The notes beneath the pieces are model-generated. The model was not told the origin of the DNA. It saw only the letters and a program-made list of their open reading frames with translations, and did not search any database. Source: an uncultured Clostridia bacterium (GTDB taxonomy: Bacteria; Bacillota; Clostridia; Lachnospirales; Anaerotignaceae). Taken from it: a stretch of DNA of 34,012 bases. The translations under genes were made by a program, and so were the position numbers. Of the stretch, positions 7,425 through 15,241 are shown piece by piece. The stretch is taken from positions 1-34,012 of the forward strand of contig CABSIK010000019.1 in assembly GCA_902477755.1 (NCBI GenBank), written 5' to 3'. Positions within the stretch are counted from its first letter, which is position 1, and each line of letters starts with the position of its first letter.

Positions 7425-8288
7425 ATGGCTGCAAAAGTATACTTTTCCCGTGAAATCACACCGGAAAAAGTCTTAGAATTATATAAAATGGCTGGCAAAG
7501 AACTCACCGGCAATGTTGCCATCAAACTCCACTCCGGTGAAGAAGGCAATCAGAATTTCCTAAAACCAGATTTCTGGAAACCTGTCATCGACTTTGTTGG
7601 CGGTACTGTTGTGGAATGCAACACCGCTTATGAAGGCGCACGGAACACCACTGAAAAGCACAAAGCTCTGCTGACTCGTCACGGATGGGATGCCTATTTC
7701 AAAGTGGACCTTATGGACGCGGAAGGCCCGGATATGGTGCTGGAAATCCCCAAAGGCAAACAGATTCAGAAAAACTATGTAGGTAAACATCTTGCAGACT
7801 ATAACTCCATGCTGGTGCTCTCTCACTTCAAAGGACATCCTATGGGAGGCTATGGCGGTGCATTGAAGCAGCTTTCCATCGGCGTGGCATCTTCCTTCGG
7901 CAAAGCCTATATTCACGGTGCAGGGGAGCCAGAAAAGATCTGGACAGCCGACCACGATGCATTTCTGGAATCCATGGCAGATGCGGCATCTTCCGTTGTG
8001 GAATACTTCAAAGGCAATGCAATTTACGTCAATGTCATGAAAAACATGTCTGTGGACTGTGACTGCTGTGCAGTTGCTGAAGACCCTTGCATGAAGGACA
8101 TAGGTATTCTGGTATCCTTAGACCCTATCGCCATTGACCAGGCTTGTCTGGACTTGGTTTATGCCGCTGATGACCCCGGTCGTGACCACCTTATCGAACG
8201 TATCGAAAGCCGCAATGGCGTTCATACCATCGAAGCTGCTGCCGCTTTGGGCTTTGGTTCCAGAGAATATAACTTAGTAGAAGTATAA
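7425..8288 (+). CDS. DUF362 family protein without ferredoxin domain
   Basis: This 287-residue protein matches the DUF362 family (iron-sulphur flavoprotein-like proteins of unknown function). Landmarks are VAIKLHSGEEGN (about 25-36), SHFKGHPMGGYGGALKQLSIG (about 126-146) and the conserved D-C-D-C-C near 206-210, ending with a DPIAIDQACLDLVY block. Many relatives are longer and carry a C-terminal 2[4Fe-4S] ferredoxin; that part is absent here. ATG at 7425 follows AAAGGAGG. A strong terminator separates it from the purF-like gene upstream, so it is a separate transcript, although both stand alone between the hpd operon and rnc. No reaction is known. Confidence 0.8.
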   Translation: MAAKVYFSREITPEKVLELYKMAGKELTGNVAIKLHSGEEGNQNFLKPDFWKPVIDFVGGTVVECNTAYEGARNTTEKHKALLTRHGWDAYFKVDLMDAEGPDMVLEIPKGKQIQKNYVGKHLADYNSMLVLSHFKGHPMGGYGGALKQLSIGVASSFGKAYIHGAGEPEKIWTADHDAFLESMADAASSVVEYFKGNAIYVNVMKNMSVDCDCCAVAEDPCMKDIGILVSLDPIAIDQACLDLVYAADDPGRDHLIERIESRNGVHTIEAAAALGFGSREYNLVEV

Positions 8289-8306
8289 ACATATCCTTGC
8301 AAAATA

Positions 8307-8347
8307 AAAGAGCCGCCTCTTTCTCAAGAGTGTCCGGCTCTTTTTCA
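8307..8347 (+). terminator. Terminator after the DUF362 gene
   Basis: AAAGAGCCG (8307-8315) pairs with CGGCTCTTT (8335-8343) and runs into T residues. Confidence 0.85.
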
Positions 8348-8348
8348 T

Positions 8349-8396
8349 AAAAAAGCAGATGATTAGAAAAGATTATCCTTTACAATCATCTGCTTT
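8349..8396 (-). terminator. Terminator of the acpP-rnc transcript
   Basis: Read on minus, GCAGATGATT and AATCATCTGC (8384-8393 and 8355-8364) form a 10-bp stem followed by six T (A residues at 8349-8354). It lies directly after the rnc stop. Confidence 0.85.
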
Positions 8397-8401
8397 CTTA
8401 T

Positions 8402-9097
8402 TTACGCATTCATTTTTTCCAATGCCGCATTGGCTGCATTCTGTTCTGCTTCTTTTTTGCTCTTGCCGCTGCCCTGTCCCAGCACTTTTCCTTCATGGGT
8501 TACTTCCGCCACAAAGACTTTGTTGTGGTCAGGACCTTTTTCATCTACGATGGCATAGTGTACAGGAACCTTGCTGATTTTCTGGATGATTTCCTGCAAA
8601 TGAGTCTTGCAGTCCAGATTGCGGAAATTGGTCTTTGTATGAGCAATCTGGTCTTCCATAAACCGCATAACGTATGTAGAAGCGGCTTCGATGCCGCCAT
8701 CCATGCAGACAGCGCCAATGATAGCCTCAAAGGCATCCGCAAGGATAGAATCCCTGTTTCTGCCGCCGGTGCTTTCTTCGCCCTTGCCCAAAAACAGATT
8801 TCTGCCCACGCCCAATTTTCTGGACAGACCTGCCAGAGAGCCTTCACAAACCACTGCCGCCCGCAGTTTGGTCAGTTCCCCTTCCGGCATTTCCGGGAAT
8901 TTGCGGTACATATATTCACTTACTACCATATCCAGCACCGCATCACCCAAAAATTCCAGTCTTTCATTGTTTTCGTGACTGCCTTTTTTATTTTCATTGG
9001 CATAGGAACTATGGGTCAATGCCAACAGCAACAAGTGCTTATCCGCAAAATGATATCCCAGCTTTTTTTCAAATTCTTCCAAATTCAAATAATTCAT
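8402..9097 (-). CDS. rnc: Ribonuclease III
   Basis: RNase III cuts double-stranded RNA, including rRNA precursors. The 231 residues show the signature NERLEFLGDAVLD (44-56) with the catalytic acidic residues, a second acidic patch DAFEAIIGA near 121-129, and a C-terminal double-stranded RNA-binding domain from about 157, ending in the GSGKSKKEAEQNAA motif. Length is standard. The start codon is one base after the acpP stop, so the two are translationally linked. smc and ftsY, which often follow, are not next; a terminator ends the transcript. Confidence 0.97.
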   Translation of the reverse strand: MNYLNLEEFEKKLGYHFADKHLLLLALTHSSYANENKKGSHENNERLEFLGDAVLDMVVSEYMYRKFPEMPEGELTKLRAAVVCEGSLAGLSRKLGVGRNLFLGKGEESTGGRNRDSILADAFEAIIGAVCMDGGIEAASTYVMRFMEDQIAHTKTNFRNLDCKTHLQEIIQKISKVPVHYAIVDEKGPDHNKVFVAEVTHEGKVLGQGSGKSKKEAEQNAANAALEKMNA

Positions 9098-9098
9098 A

Positions 9099-9329
9099 TT
9101 ACTTCTCCACTACTCTTCTGATATAATCCAACGCATCCCCAATGGTTTTCATATTCTCTGCTGCATCGTTGTCAAATTCGATGTCATAGGCTTCCTCCAA
9201 TGCAGAAATGATCTGGAACAAGTCCAGAGAATCCGCACCGATATCTGTAAAGGAAGTTTCCTCCCGTAAACTATCTGCAGAAATGTGCAGCTGATCTGCA
9301 ATGATCTGCATTACAACAGTTTCGTCCAT
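9099..9329 (-). CDS. acpP: Acyl carrier protein
   Basis: A 76-residue acidic helical protein that carries growing acyl chains on a 4'-phosphopantetheine. The attachment site is Ser34 in GADSLDLF. Spacing to the family N- and C-termini is normal. A good AGGAGG site precedes ATG 9329. It shares a transcript with rnc and has its own promoter with a striking inverted repeat (9362-9397). plsX, whose product uses acyl-ACP, lies just upstream, which supports a role in phospholipid synthesis. A second ACP for fatty acid synthesis could exist elsewhere. Confidence 0.95.
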   Translation of the reverse strand: MDETVVMQIIADQLHISADSLREETSFTDIGADSLDLFQIISALEEAYDIEFDNDAAENMKTIGDALDYIRRVVEK

Positions 9330-9361
9330 ATTTTTAACCTCCTCTTCTCTTATCTGTGAAT

Positions 9362-9397
9362 ACTATACTCTATTTCTGCTGTTTTGTCAGCAGAAAT
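9362..9397 (-). promoter_or_regulatory. acpP-rnc promoter with embedded operator-like inverted repeat
   Basis: On minus, -35 CTGACA (9385-9390) and -10 TATAGT (9362-9367) are 17 bases apart. A perfect 10-bp inverted repeat, ATTTCTGCTG (9372-9381) and CAGCAGAAAT (9388-9397) with 6 bases between, covers the spacer and the -35. No T run follows it on either strand, so it reads as a repressor site rather than a terminator. It does not match the FapR consensus as I know it. Confidence 0.65.
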
Positions 9398-9400
9398 CCC

Positions 9401-9420
9401 GAAAAAACAGAAGTTTTTTC
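9401..9420 (-). terminator. Possible weak terminator after plsX
   Basis: GAAAAAAC (9401-9408) pairs with GTTTTTTC (9413-9420) around AGAA. The stem is almost all A-T, so it is a weak candidate. Confidence 0.3.
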
Positions 9421-9459
9421 TTTATTTTATATGCAAAAAGCATTTTCTGAATTTTTTGT

Positions 9460-10449
9460 TCAAAGCTTATCCTGAATTTTTCCAACAATGTCTGCTTCTG
9501 TAAAGAGTACACACTGTCTGATAGCATTTTTGAACGCCTTAGCATTGGAACTGCCGTGAGCTTTTACCACAAGGGATTTCAGCCCAATAAAAGGCGCGCC
9601 GCCTACTTCGTCCGCATCAAAATATTTTTTTACATTTCGGAAGGGTTTTACCAACATAGCCGCAGCAATCTTATAAGCTCCTTTGGTAATTTCAGACTTG
9701 ATAATATCCACCAATGTTTTGCTCAAGCCTTCTGCAAATTTCAAAATGGTATTGCCTACAAAGCCATCGCAGACAATGACATCCGCTTCCCCAAAAGGAA
9801 TATTTCTAGGCTCGATATTGCCCACAAAGTTCAAATCAGATACTTCCAGAAGCTCATAGGCCTCTTTTGTCAGACTGTCACCCTTTTCCTTTTCGGCACC
9901 GATATTTACCAGCGCAACAGAAGGATTTTTCTTGCCAAATACGTTTTCTACATAAACGGAACCCATTTTGCCAAACTGTTCCAGATATTTCGCTTTACAG
10001 TCCACATTTGCACCGCTGTCTACCAAAAAAGTGAAGCCATTTTTTGTAGGCAGGCAAGTACCCAATACGGGACGTTCTACGCCCGGCAGGCGGCCTACAA
10101 TGAGCAGAGAGCCTGTCAGCAGAGCACCGGTACTGCCGGCGGAAACAAAAGCGTCAGCTTCGCCATTTTTCACCAGCTGCATGCCTACGACCATAGAAGA
10201 ATTTTTCTTTTTGCGAATTGCCATGGTAGGCACTTCATCAGTGCTGATGACTTCTTCCGCATTGATAACTTCAATTTTTTCTTTGGGATATGTATATTTT
10301 GCCAGTTCCCGATTGACATCTTCTTCTCTGCCTACCAGCTTTACCAGCACGTTCATTTCTTTCACTGCATCTACAGCACCTTTTACGGTTTCCACAGGTG
10401 CCAGATCACCGCCCATGGCATCCAGTGCAACGATAATTTTCCGATCCAT
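9460..10449 (-). CDS. plsX: Phosphate acyltransferase PlsX
   Basis: PlsX converts acyl-ACP and phosphate to acyl-phosphate, the acyl donor for PlsY in Gram-positive phospholipid synthesis. The 329-residue sequence opens with the family motif VALDAMGGD (about 7-15) and contains SAGSTGALL, LVDSGAN and CDGFVGN blocks, all typical. Length is normal. ATG 10449 has GGTGAG upstream. It has its own promoter and is divergent from the AIM24-family gene; in many Firmicutes rpmF lies directly before plsX, and here the plus-strand gene separates them. Confidence 0.97.
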   Translation of the reverse strand: MDRKIIVALDAMGGDLAPVETVKGAVDAVKEMNVLVKLVGREEDVNRELAKYTYPKEKIEVINAEEVISTDEVPTMAIRKKKNSSMVVGMQLVKNGEADAFVSAGSTGALLTGSLLIVGRLPGVERPVLGTCLPTKNGFTFLVDSGANVDCKAKYLEQFGKMGSVYVENVFGKKNPSVALVNIGAEKEKGDSLTKEAYELLEVSDLNFVGNIEPRNIPFGEADVIVCDGFVGNTILKFAEGLSKTLVDIIKSEITKGAYKIAAAMLVKPFRNVKKYFDADEVGGAPFIGLKSLVVKAHGSSNAKAFKNAIRQCVLFTEADIVGKIQDKL

Positions 10450-10488
10450 AAACTCACCATGATCCTTTCTTTCAAATTACATGCTTTT

Positions 10489-10517
10489 AGTATAAACAAT
10501 TCCCCATAAAATTACAA
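10489..10517 (-). promoter_or_regulatory. plsX promoter
   Basis: On minus, -35 TTGTAA (10512-10517), a 17-base spacer and -10 TATACT (10489-10494), about 40 bases before the start codon. Confidence 0.7.
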
Positions 10518-10555
10518 TCCCGCACCCCAATACTTTTTTATATGCAGTGAAATCA

Positions 10556-10584
10556 TTGCGGTATCTTACAAAATATGGTAAAGT
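10556..10584 (+). promoter_or_regulatory. Promoter of the AIM24-family gene
   Basis: TTGCGG (10556-10561), 17-base spacer, TAAAGT (10579-10584). It is back to back with the plsX promoter about 40 bases away. Confidence 0.6.
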
Positions 10585-10635
10585 AACATTATATGAATCA
10601 CAAAACCTTTTATGGATGCAAAGGAGGCATTGTTT

Positions 10636-11397
10636 ATGTATCAGATCAAAAATCTTTTGGAAAATGATGACATTCGCGTTTTAACAGAACTGGGACCTTT
10701 TACTGTTATTGAATATCTGCGAGATTTGAGCGTTTCCCCTGCAAACGCTGCAACAGCTTATTTTGCTTCTGAAATGAATGTACGCAGACGTCAGGTCATC
10801 TGTGATTTGAAAAAAGCCAATATCACATTGCAGGCTGGTGCAATGCAGTGGACTGTCGGCAACGTCAATGCTACCACAGGCATCAAAGGTGTTGGTGACC
10901 TTTTCGGCAAAGCTATCCGCGGCAAAGCAACTGGTGAATCTGCCATCAAGCCTGAATATACAGGTGATGGTACTTTGGTACTGGAACCTACTTACAAATA
11001 TATTCTGCTGGAAGATGTATCAGACTGGAACGGCTCTGTCGTTTTGGAAGACGGTCTGTTCCTTGCCTGCGATTCCAAATTAACGCACAAAGCTGTTATG
11101 CGTTCTAACCTGTCCTCTGCTGTAGCTGGCGGAGAAGGTTTATTCAACCTTGGTTTGAGTGGCAGCGGCGTAGTAGCGCTGGAATGCCCCTGCCCCAGAG
11201 AAGAACTCATTGAAATCTATCTGCAGGATGATGTGTTAAAAATCGACGGTAATATGGCAATTGCATGGAGTGGCAGCCTGAGCTTTACAGTAGAACGCTC
11301 CGGCAAAACACTCATTGGCTCTGCAGCTTCCGGCGAAGGTCTGGTAAACGTATTCCGTGGCACAGGCAAAGTGCTGATGGCGCCTGTTCTGGACTAA
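10636..11397 (+). CDS. AIM24 (DUF124) family protein
   Basis: A 253-residue beta-rich protein of the AIM24/TRAP-like family, whose bacterial function is not established. Visible family traits are glycine-rich repeats in the second half, such as GGEGLFNLGLSGSG and ASGEGLVNVFRGTGKVLMAP at the C-terminus. There is no signal peptide or membrane segment. ATG 10636 is chosen because AAGGAGG (10621-10627) stands nine bases before it; the longer start at 10612 would place that site inside the gene. It is a single-gene transcript between its own promoter and a strong terminator, lying against the strand of all neighbours. Confidence 0.8.
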   Translation: MYQIKNLLENDDIRVLTELGPFTVIEYLRDLSVSPANAATAYFASEMNVRRRQVICDLKKANITLQAGAMQWTVGNVNATTGIKGVGDLFGKAIRGKATGESAIKPEYTGDGTLVLEPTYKYILLEDVSDWNGSVVLEDGLFLACDSKLTHKAVMRSNLSSAVAGGEGLFNLGLSGSGVVALECPCPREELIEIYLQDDVLKIDGNMAIAWSGSLSFTVERSGKTLIGSAASGEGLVNVFRGTGKVLMAPVLD

Positions 11398-11424
11398 AAA
11401 ATACATACACCAACAAGTACATAG

Positions 11425-11468
11425 AAAAGCTGGAATCCTTAAAATACAAAGGGTTCCAGCTTTTCGTT
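11425..11468 (+). terminator. Terminator of the AIM24-family gene
   Basis: AAAAGCTGGAA (11425-11435) pairs with TTCCAGCTTTT (11454-11464), followed by CGTTTT. Confidence 0.85.
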
Positions 11469-11542
11469 TTGCCACGCTTTTTATATATTTATTTTCTTTT
11501 GTGGTTCCTCTGCAGAAGGCAACATGATTTTTCACCCAACGC

Positions 11543-11569
11543 AAAAAAGGCAGCATTTCTGCTGCCTTT
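11543..11569 (-). terminator. Terminator of yceD-rpmF
   Basis: On minus, AAAGGCAGC-AGAAAT-GCTGCC is followed by six T (A residues at 11543-11548), 18 bases after the rpmF stop. Confidence 0.85.
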
Positions 11570-11586
11570 GATTTGCTCATCCAAAA

Positions 11587-11766
11587 TTAGTCAACTTTGA
11601 TGATTGTTTTCTTGTTATAAGCACCACAAGCTTTGCATACCTGGTGAGGCGCCATCAGTTCGCCGCATTTGCTGCATTTTACCAGGTTGGGTGTTGCGAT
11701 CTTCCAGCTCTGTGCTTTTCTTTTATCTCTTTTGGATTTAGATACTCGACCCTTAGGTACAGCCAT
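11587..11766 (-). CDS. rpmF: Ribosomal protein bL32
   Basis: Translated by hand from the minus strand: 59 residues starting MAVPKGRVSKSKRDKRKA, the standard bL32 N-terminus, with a zinc-ribbon pair CSKC (31-34) and CKAC (44-47). It therefore is the zinc-binding form of this large-subunit protein. ATG 11766 follows the yceD stop by two bases, and its ribosome site AGGAGG lies inside the end of yceD, indicating coupled translation. A terminator follows. Confidence 0.96.
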   Translation of the reverse strand: MAVPKGRVSKSKRDKRKAQSWKIATPNLVKCSKCGELMAPHQVCKACGAYNKKTIIKVD

Positions 11767-11768
11767 TT

Positions 11769-12275
11769 CTACACCTCCTCATCAACATTGAAAAGAGCCC
11801 TCAAACTTTCAAATCTCGGATCTATCTCTGTGGTGTCGCATCCGCACGCACCTGTGTTCAGATCCTTGCCGCAGACAGGACAGAGTCCTTTGCAGTCATC
11901 CCTACAAAGTGTCTTCATAGGCATGGCCTCCATGATCCCGCTTCTGACATAGTCCGCAAGATCGATCTGATCTCCCGAAAAAGTTTCTGTCTCTTCGTCA
12001 TCTCTGCCTGTATGGGAAAAACGCTCCTCAATATTGAAGTGAATCTCTGTTGTAACCGGCGCAAGGCAACGGTCACACGCAATGCTGACCTTTGTTTCGC
12101 CCTTTGCTTCCAAAACGAAAATCTCATTTTCGTTTCTGAGAGTTCCTTCTATTTTTACAGGCTCCATAAAACCCACAACATTGGGGTATGCCGCAATCTC
12201 TTGTATTTGCTCAGACATATGCACTTCCATAGAAGCACCGTTTTTACCATATAAATGAGCCATTTGCAATATCAT
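11769..12275 (-). CDS. yceD: YceD/DUF177 family protein
   Basis: A 168-residue protein of the DUF177 family, which is regularly encoded just before rpmF; relatives in other bacteria and plants are linked to 23S rRNA accumulation. It has CDRC in the middle and a C-terminal cysteine-rich segment C-R-D-D-C-K-G-L-C-P-V-C-G with GACGC, the Firmicute form. ATG 12275 is preferred because GGGGTG lies six bases upstream; a GTG at 12284 overlaps that site. It forms a two-gene operon with rpmF from a consensus promoter that overlaps the end of ackA. Confidence 0.88.
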   Translation of the reverse strand: MILQMAHLYGKNGASMEVHMSEQIQEIAAYPNVVGFMEPVKIEGTLRNENEIFVLEAKGETKVSIACDRCLAPVTTEIHFNIEERFSHTGRDDEETETFSGDQIDLADYVRSGIMEAMPMKTLCRDDCKGLCPVCGKDLNTGACGCDTTEIDPRFESLRALFNVDEEV

Positions 12276-12304
12276 TCGTATCACCCCGTAGTCGTACCTA
12301 AAAT

Positions 12305-12333
12305 ATTATACAGAAAGGTTTCTTATTTGTCAA
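12305..12333 (-). promoter_or_regulatory. Consensus sigma-A promoter of yceD-rpmF overlapping the end of ackA
   Basis: On minus, TTGACA (12328-12333), exactly 17 bases, TATAAT (12305-12310): both hexamers are perfect. The -35 lies within the last codons of ackA, whose terminal Leu-Asp-Lys-stop is written by the same bases. Confidence 0.9.
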
Positions 12334-13519
12334 GCAATTCCTTTGTATCTCTTGCAATAACCAGTTCTTCGTTTGTAGGGATTACAAACACTCTTACTCT
12401 GGAGTCAGGAGCGGAGATTTCGATTGCTTTGCCTCTCAAAGAGTTGTTGTAAGAATCGATGTGTACGCCCAGGAAGCCCAGGTAGTCACAGATCAGTCTT
12501 CTTGTGGAAGCGGAGTTTTCACCCAGACCTGCTGTAAATACGATTGCGTCTACGCCGTTCATAGCAGCAGCGTAAGCACCGATTCTCTTAGCTACTTTGT
12601 AAGCGAATACATCCAGAGCCATACCTGCTCTTTCGTTGCCGTGTTCGCTTGCGTCTTCAACGTCACGGAAGTCGCTGGATACACCGGAGATACCCAGTAC
12701 GCCAGATTTTTTGTTCAGGATGTTGTCCATTTCCTGAGGTGTCAGGTTTTCTTTTTCCATCAGGAATGTGATAACAGCTGCGTCAACGTCACCAGCTCTT
12801 GTACCCATTACCAGACCTTCCAGAGGTGTGAAGCCCATGGTTGTGTCGATGGATTTGCCGTTTCTTACTGCACATACGGAACCGCCGTTGCCCAGGTGGC
12901 AAGTGATTGTTTTTGTCTGGTCATAAGGTCTGTCCAGCATTTTTGCAGCTTCTTCGGATACGAATCTGTGGCTTGTGCCGTGGAAGCCGTATCTTCTGAT
13001 TTTGTATTTTTCATAGTATTCGTAAGGGATAGCATACAGATATGCTCTTTCAGGCATTGTCTGGTGGAATGCTGTGTCGAATACAGCTACCTGAGGTACG
13101 CCGGGCATGATTTTTTCGCAAGCGTGGATACCGATCAGGTTAGCAGGGTTGTGCAGAGGTGCCAGTTCGCAGCATTTTTCGATTGCTTCGATAACTTCGG
13201 GTGTGATTACAACGGAGTTTGCGAAGTATTCACCACCATGTACTACACGGTGACCAACAGCGTTGATTTCGGACATGGATTTTACTACGCCGTATTCGCT
13301 GTTTGTCAGAGCGTCCAGTACCATTTTTACTGCTACGCTGTGATCTTCCATGTAATCGTTGAAGATAACGTCATCTTTGCCTACAGGCTGATGTTTCAGT
13401 CTGGAACCTTCGATACCGATTCTTTCGCACAGACCTTTTGCCATTACGCTTTCTGTGTCCATGTCGATCAGCTGATATTTCAGGGAAGAACTACCACAGT
13501 TTAAAACCAGAATTTTCAT
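12323..13519 (-). CDS. ackA: Acetate kinase
   Basis: Transfers phosphate from acetyl phosphate to ADP, giving acetate and ATP: the energy-conserving last step of acetate fermentation. The 398 residues begin MKILVLNCGSSSLKYQ, the family signature, and contain HRVVHGGE, FDTAFHQTMP, YGFHGTSH and GNGGS blocks. Length is normal. It follows pta by 75 bases on the same strand, the usual pta-ackA pair, and no terminator is seen between them. The next operon's promoter overlaps its stop codon. Confidence 0.98.
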   Translation of the reverse strand: MKILVLNCGSSSLKYQLIDMDTESVMAKGLCERIGIEGSRLKHQPVGKDDVIFNDYMEDHSVAVKMVLDALTNSEYGVVKSMSEINAVGHRVVHGGEYFANSVVITPEVIEAIEKCCELAPLHNPANLIGIHACEKIMPGVPQVAVFDTAFHQTMPERAYLYAIPYEYYEKYKIRRYGFHGTSHRFVSEEAAKMLDRPYDQTKTITCHLGNGGSVCAVRNGKSIDTTMGFTPLEGLVMGTRAGDVDAAVITFLMEKENLTPQEMDNILNKKSGVLGISGVSSDFRDVEDASEHGNERAGMALDVFAYKVAKRIGAYAAAMNGVDAIVFTAGLGENSASTRRLICDYLGFLGVHIDSYNNSLRGKAIEISAPDSRVRVFVIPTNEELVIARDTKELLDK

Positions 13520-13594
13520 TTTTTTCTCTCCTTATTTTTGTCCGTAGTTGTTATTTGCGGGCAGAACACTGCCATTGTTTCCGATTGGGAAAAA

Positions 13595-14596
13595 TTATTT
13601 ACCCATTACCTGAGCCTGAACGGATGTCAGAGCAACAACTGCAACGATGTCGTTTGCGGAGCAGCCTCTGGACAGGTCGTTAACAGGTTTTGCGATACCC
13701 TGCAGGATAGGACCGAATGCTTCTGCCTGACCGAATCTCTGAACCAGTTTGTAACCGATGTTACCAGCGTCGATGTCAGGGAATACCAGTACGTTTGCTT
13801 TACCAGCAACTGTGCTGTTGGGAGCTTTCAGTTCGCCAACTTCTTTCACGATCGCAGCGTCCAGCTGGATTTCGCCGTCCAGTTTTACGTTAGGGAATTT
13901 TTCTTTTGCAATTTTAACTGCATCTACAACTTTTGTTACGTCAGCATGTTTTGCGGAACCCATTGTGGAGTGGCTCAGCATAGCAACTCTGGGTTCTTTG
14001 CCGATGAATGCTTCGTAGGATTTTGCGGAATCGCCTGCGATGCAAGCCAGTTCTGCAGGGTTAGGGTTCTGGTTCAGCGCACAGTCAGCGAACAGCAGGA
14101 TACCGTCATCACCATACTGAGGTGTGTTTGTTACCATGATGAAGAAAGAGGATACCAGTTCTGTGCCGGGTGCTGTTTTCAGAATCTGCAGAGCGGGACG
14201 CAGTGTGTCAGCTGTGGAGTGGATTGCGCCGGAAACCATACCGTCAGCGATATCCATTTTAACCAGCATAACGCCCATGAACAGAGGATCGTCCAGCAGA
14301 AGTTTTCTAGCTTCTTCCAGAGTCATGCCTTTGCTTTTTCTAGCTTCTGCCAGAGCAGCAACAACTTCATCCATTCTTTCGTAGTTTTCAGGATCTACGA
14401 AGATAGCTTTGGATACATCAAAGCTGCCAGCAGCTTCCATGATCTTTTCTTTGTTACCGATCAGAACGATATCAGCCAGTTCGTCTCTCAGGCATTCAGC
14501 AGCTGCTTCCAGATTTCTTTTTTCATAAGATTCGGGCAGTACAATTACCTTTTTGTCTGCTTTTGCTTTTGCTTTCATTTCAGATAAAAAATCCAC
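13595..14596 (-). CDS. pta: Phosphate acetyltransferase
   Basis: Converts acetyl-CoA and phosphate to acetyl phosphate for AckA. At 333 residues this is the short form, with only the catalytic domain and no N-terminal DRTGG/P-loop regulatory region. Motifs include LPES near the start, DGMVSGA, NTPQYGDDGILLFADCALN and VFPDIDAGNIGYK. The GTG at 14596 is chosen: GGAGG (14605-14609) stands eight bases before it, whereas the in-frame ATG at 14611 would contain that site. It has a strong promoter and a roughly 130-base leader with two hairpins. Confidence 0.96.
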   Translation of the reverse strand: MDFLSEMKAKAKADKKVIVLPESYEKRNLEAAAECLRDELADIVLIGNKEKIMEAAGSFDVSKAIFVDPENYERMDEVVAALAEARKSKGMTLEEARKLLLDDPLFMGVMLVKMDIADGMVSGAIHSTADTLRPALQILKTAPGTELVSSFFIMVTNTPQYGDDGILLFADCALNQNPNPAELACIAGDSAKSYEAFIGKEPRVAMLSHSTMGSAKHADVTKVVDAVKIAKEKFPNVKLDGEIQLDAAIVKEVGELKAPNSTVAGKANVLVFPDIDAGNIGYKLVQRFGQAEAFGPILQGIAKPVNDLSRGCSANDIVAVVALTSVQAQVMGK

Positions 14597-14649
14597 TGTA
14601 AAGACCTCCATTTTTAAATAGATAATTAACTGTTGTCTTTTTTACCAGA

Positions 14650-14688
14650 CGAAAAAACATTTTCGCCCCAGGAAAATAAATTTTCCTG
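14650..14688 (-). promoter_or_regulatory. Two hairpins in the pta leader
   Basis: CAGGAAAA/TTTTCCTG (14669-14688, 8-bp stem, 4-base loop) and CGAAAA/TTTTCG (14650-14665) lie between the promoter and the start codon. They may stabilise the message; no known riboswitch is recognised. Confidence 0.4.
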
Positions 14689-14737
14689 TATATATACTGT
14701 TTCAAAATCCGCTTCCAACGAAACGGACAGCATATTT

Positions 14738-14766
14738 ATTATAAACAAAAAATGCAGTGTATACAA
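14738..14766 (-). promoter_or_regulatory. pta-ackA promoter
   Basis: On minus, TTGTAT (14761-14766), 17-base spacer, perfect TATAAT (14738-14743). Confidence 0.8.
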
Positions 14767-14806
14767 GTACATCCGCGAAAAAAACGGTAAAAAACCCCAT
14801 TTTTTC

Positions 14807-15202
14807 TTATAACTTTTTCCCACAGGAACGGCAGAAAGCGTAGTCTTTCTCCGCTTTTGCCCCACAGTAGGGACAAAAAGCCGTTTCTGTTGGTCTTTCT
14901 CCTCCCTCTTTTGGCTCTGCTGTTTTTTCTTTTTTGTTCAGCACTTCCTCCAAAGGGTCAGGCTCTTCTCCATCTTCTGTAATGTCGTAAAGAGAAAAGC
15001 GATTTTCCCCCGTGGCATTCATCAGAGAAATGATGACATTGCTGCCAGCGATGACCACAAACACCAGTCCCATAAGCACAAATGGTGTTGGTGCGCCCAT
15101 TTTGGCCGCTGACACCATCCAGAAAATACCGAAAACAACAGCAAACAGCGAACCGATAGCTCCCTGCAAAGATGAGCCTCTGCCAGGCTTGATACTTCTC
15201 AT
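14807..15202 (-). CDS. Small membrane protein with C-terminal zinc ribbon (1 of 3)
   Basis: An unrecognised 131-residue protein. Two hydrophobic stretches (about 16-32 and 40-60) predict a two-pass membrane protein, followed by a charged linker and a zinc ribbon C-P-Y-C-G...C-R-S-C-G at the C-terminus. ATG 15202 is preferred over the ATG two codons earlier because AGGAGG lies eight bases upstream. It is last of three such genes behind a CheA-like kinase gene, all on minus with 12 to 51 base gaps, so one transcript is likely. The ribbon may be a binding or assembly module; function is unknown. Confidence 0.7.
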   Translation of the reverse strand: MRSIKPGRGSSLQGAIGSLFAVVFGIFWMVSAAKMGAPTPFVLMGLVFVVIAGSNVIISLMNATGENRFSLYDITEDGEEPDPLEEVLNKKEKTAEPKEGGERPTETAFCPYCGAKAEKDYAFCRSCGKKL

Positions 15203-15241
15203 GGGCATCCCCTCCTGTCCTTTTGATTGGTATCAAATACT

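Noticed and set aside
12461..14587. Long plus-strand open frames antisense to ackA and pta (12461-13504 and 13538-14587)
   Set aside because: They mirror strongly biased codons of highly expressed genes; compositions are rich in Cys, Phe and Val with no domains.
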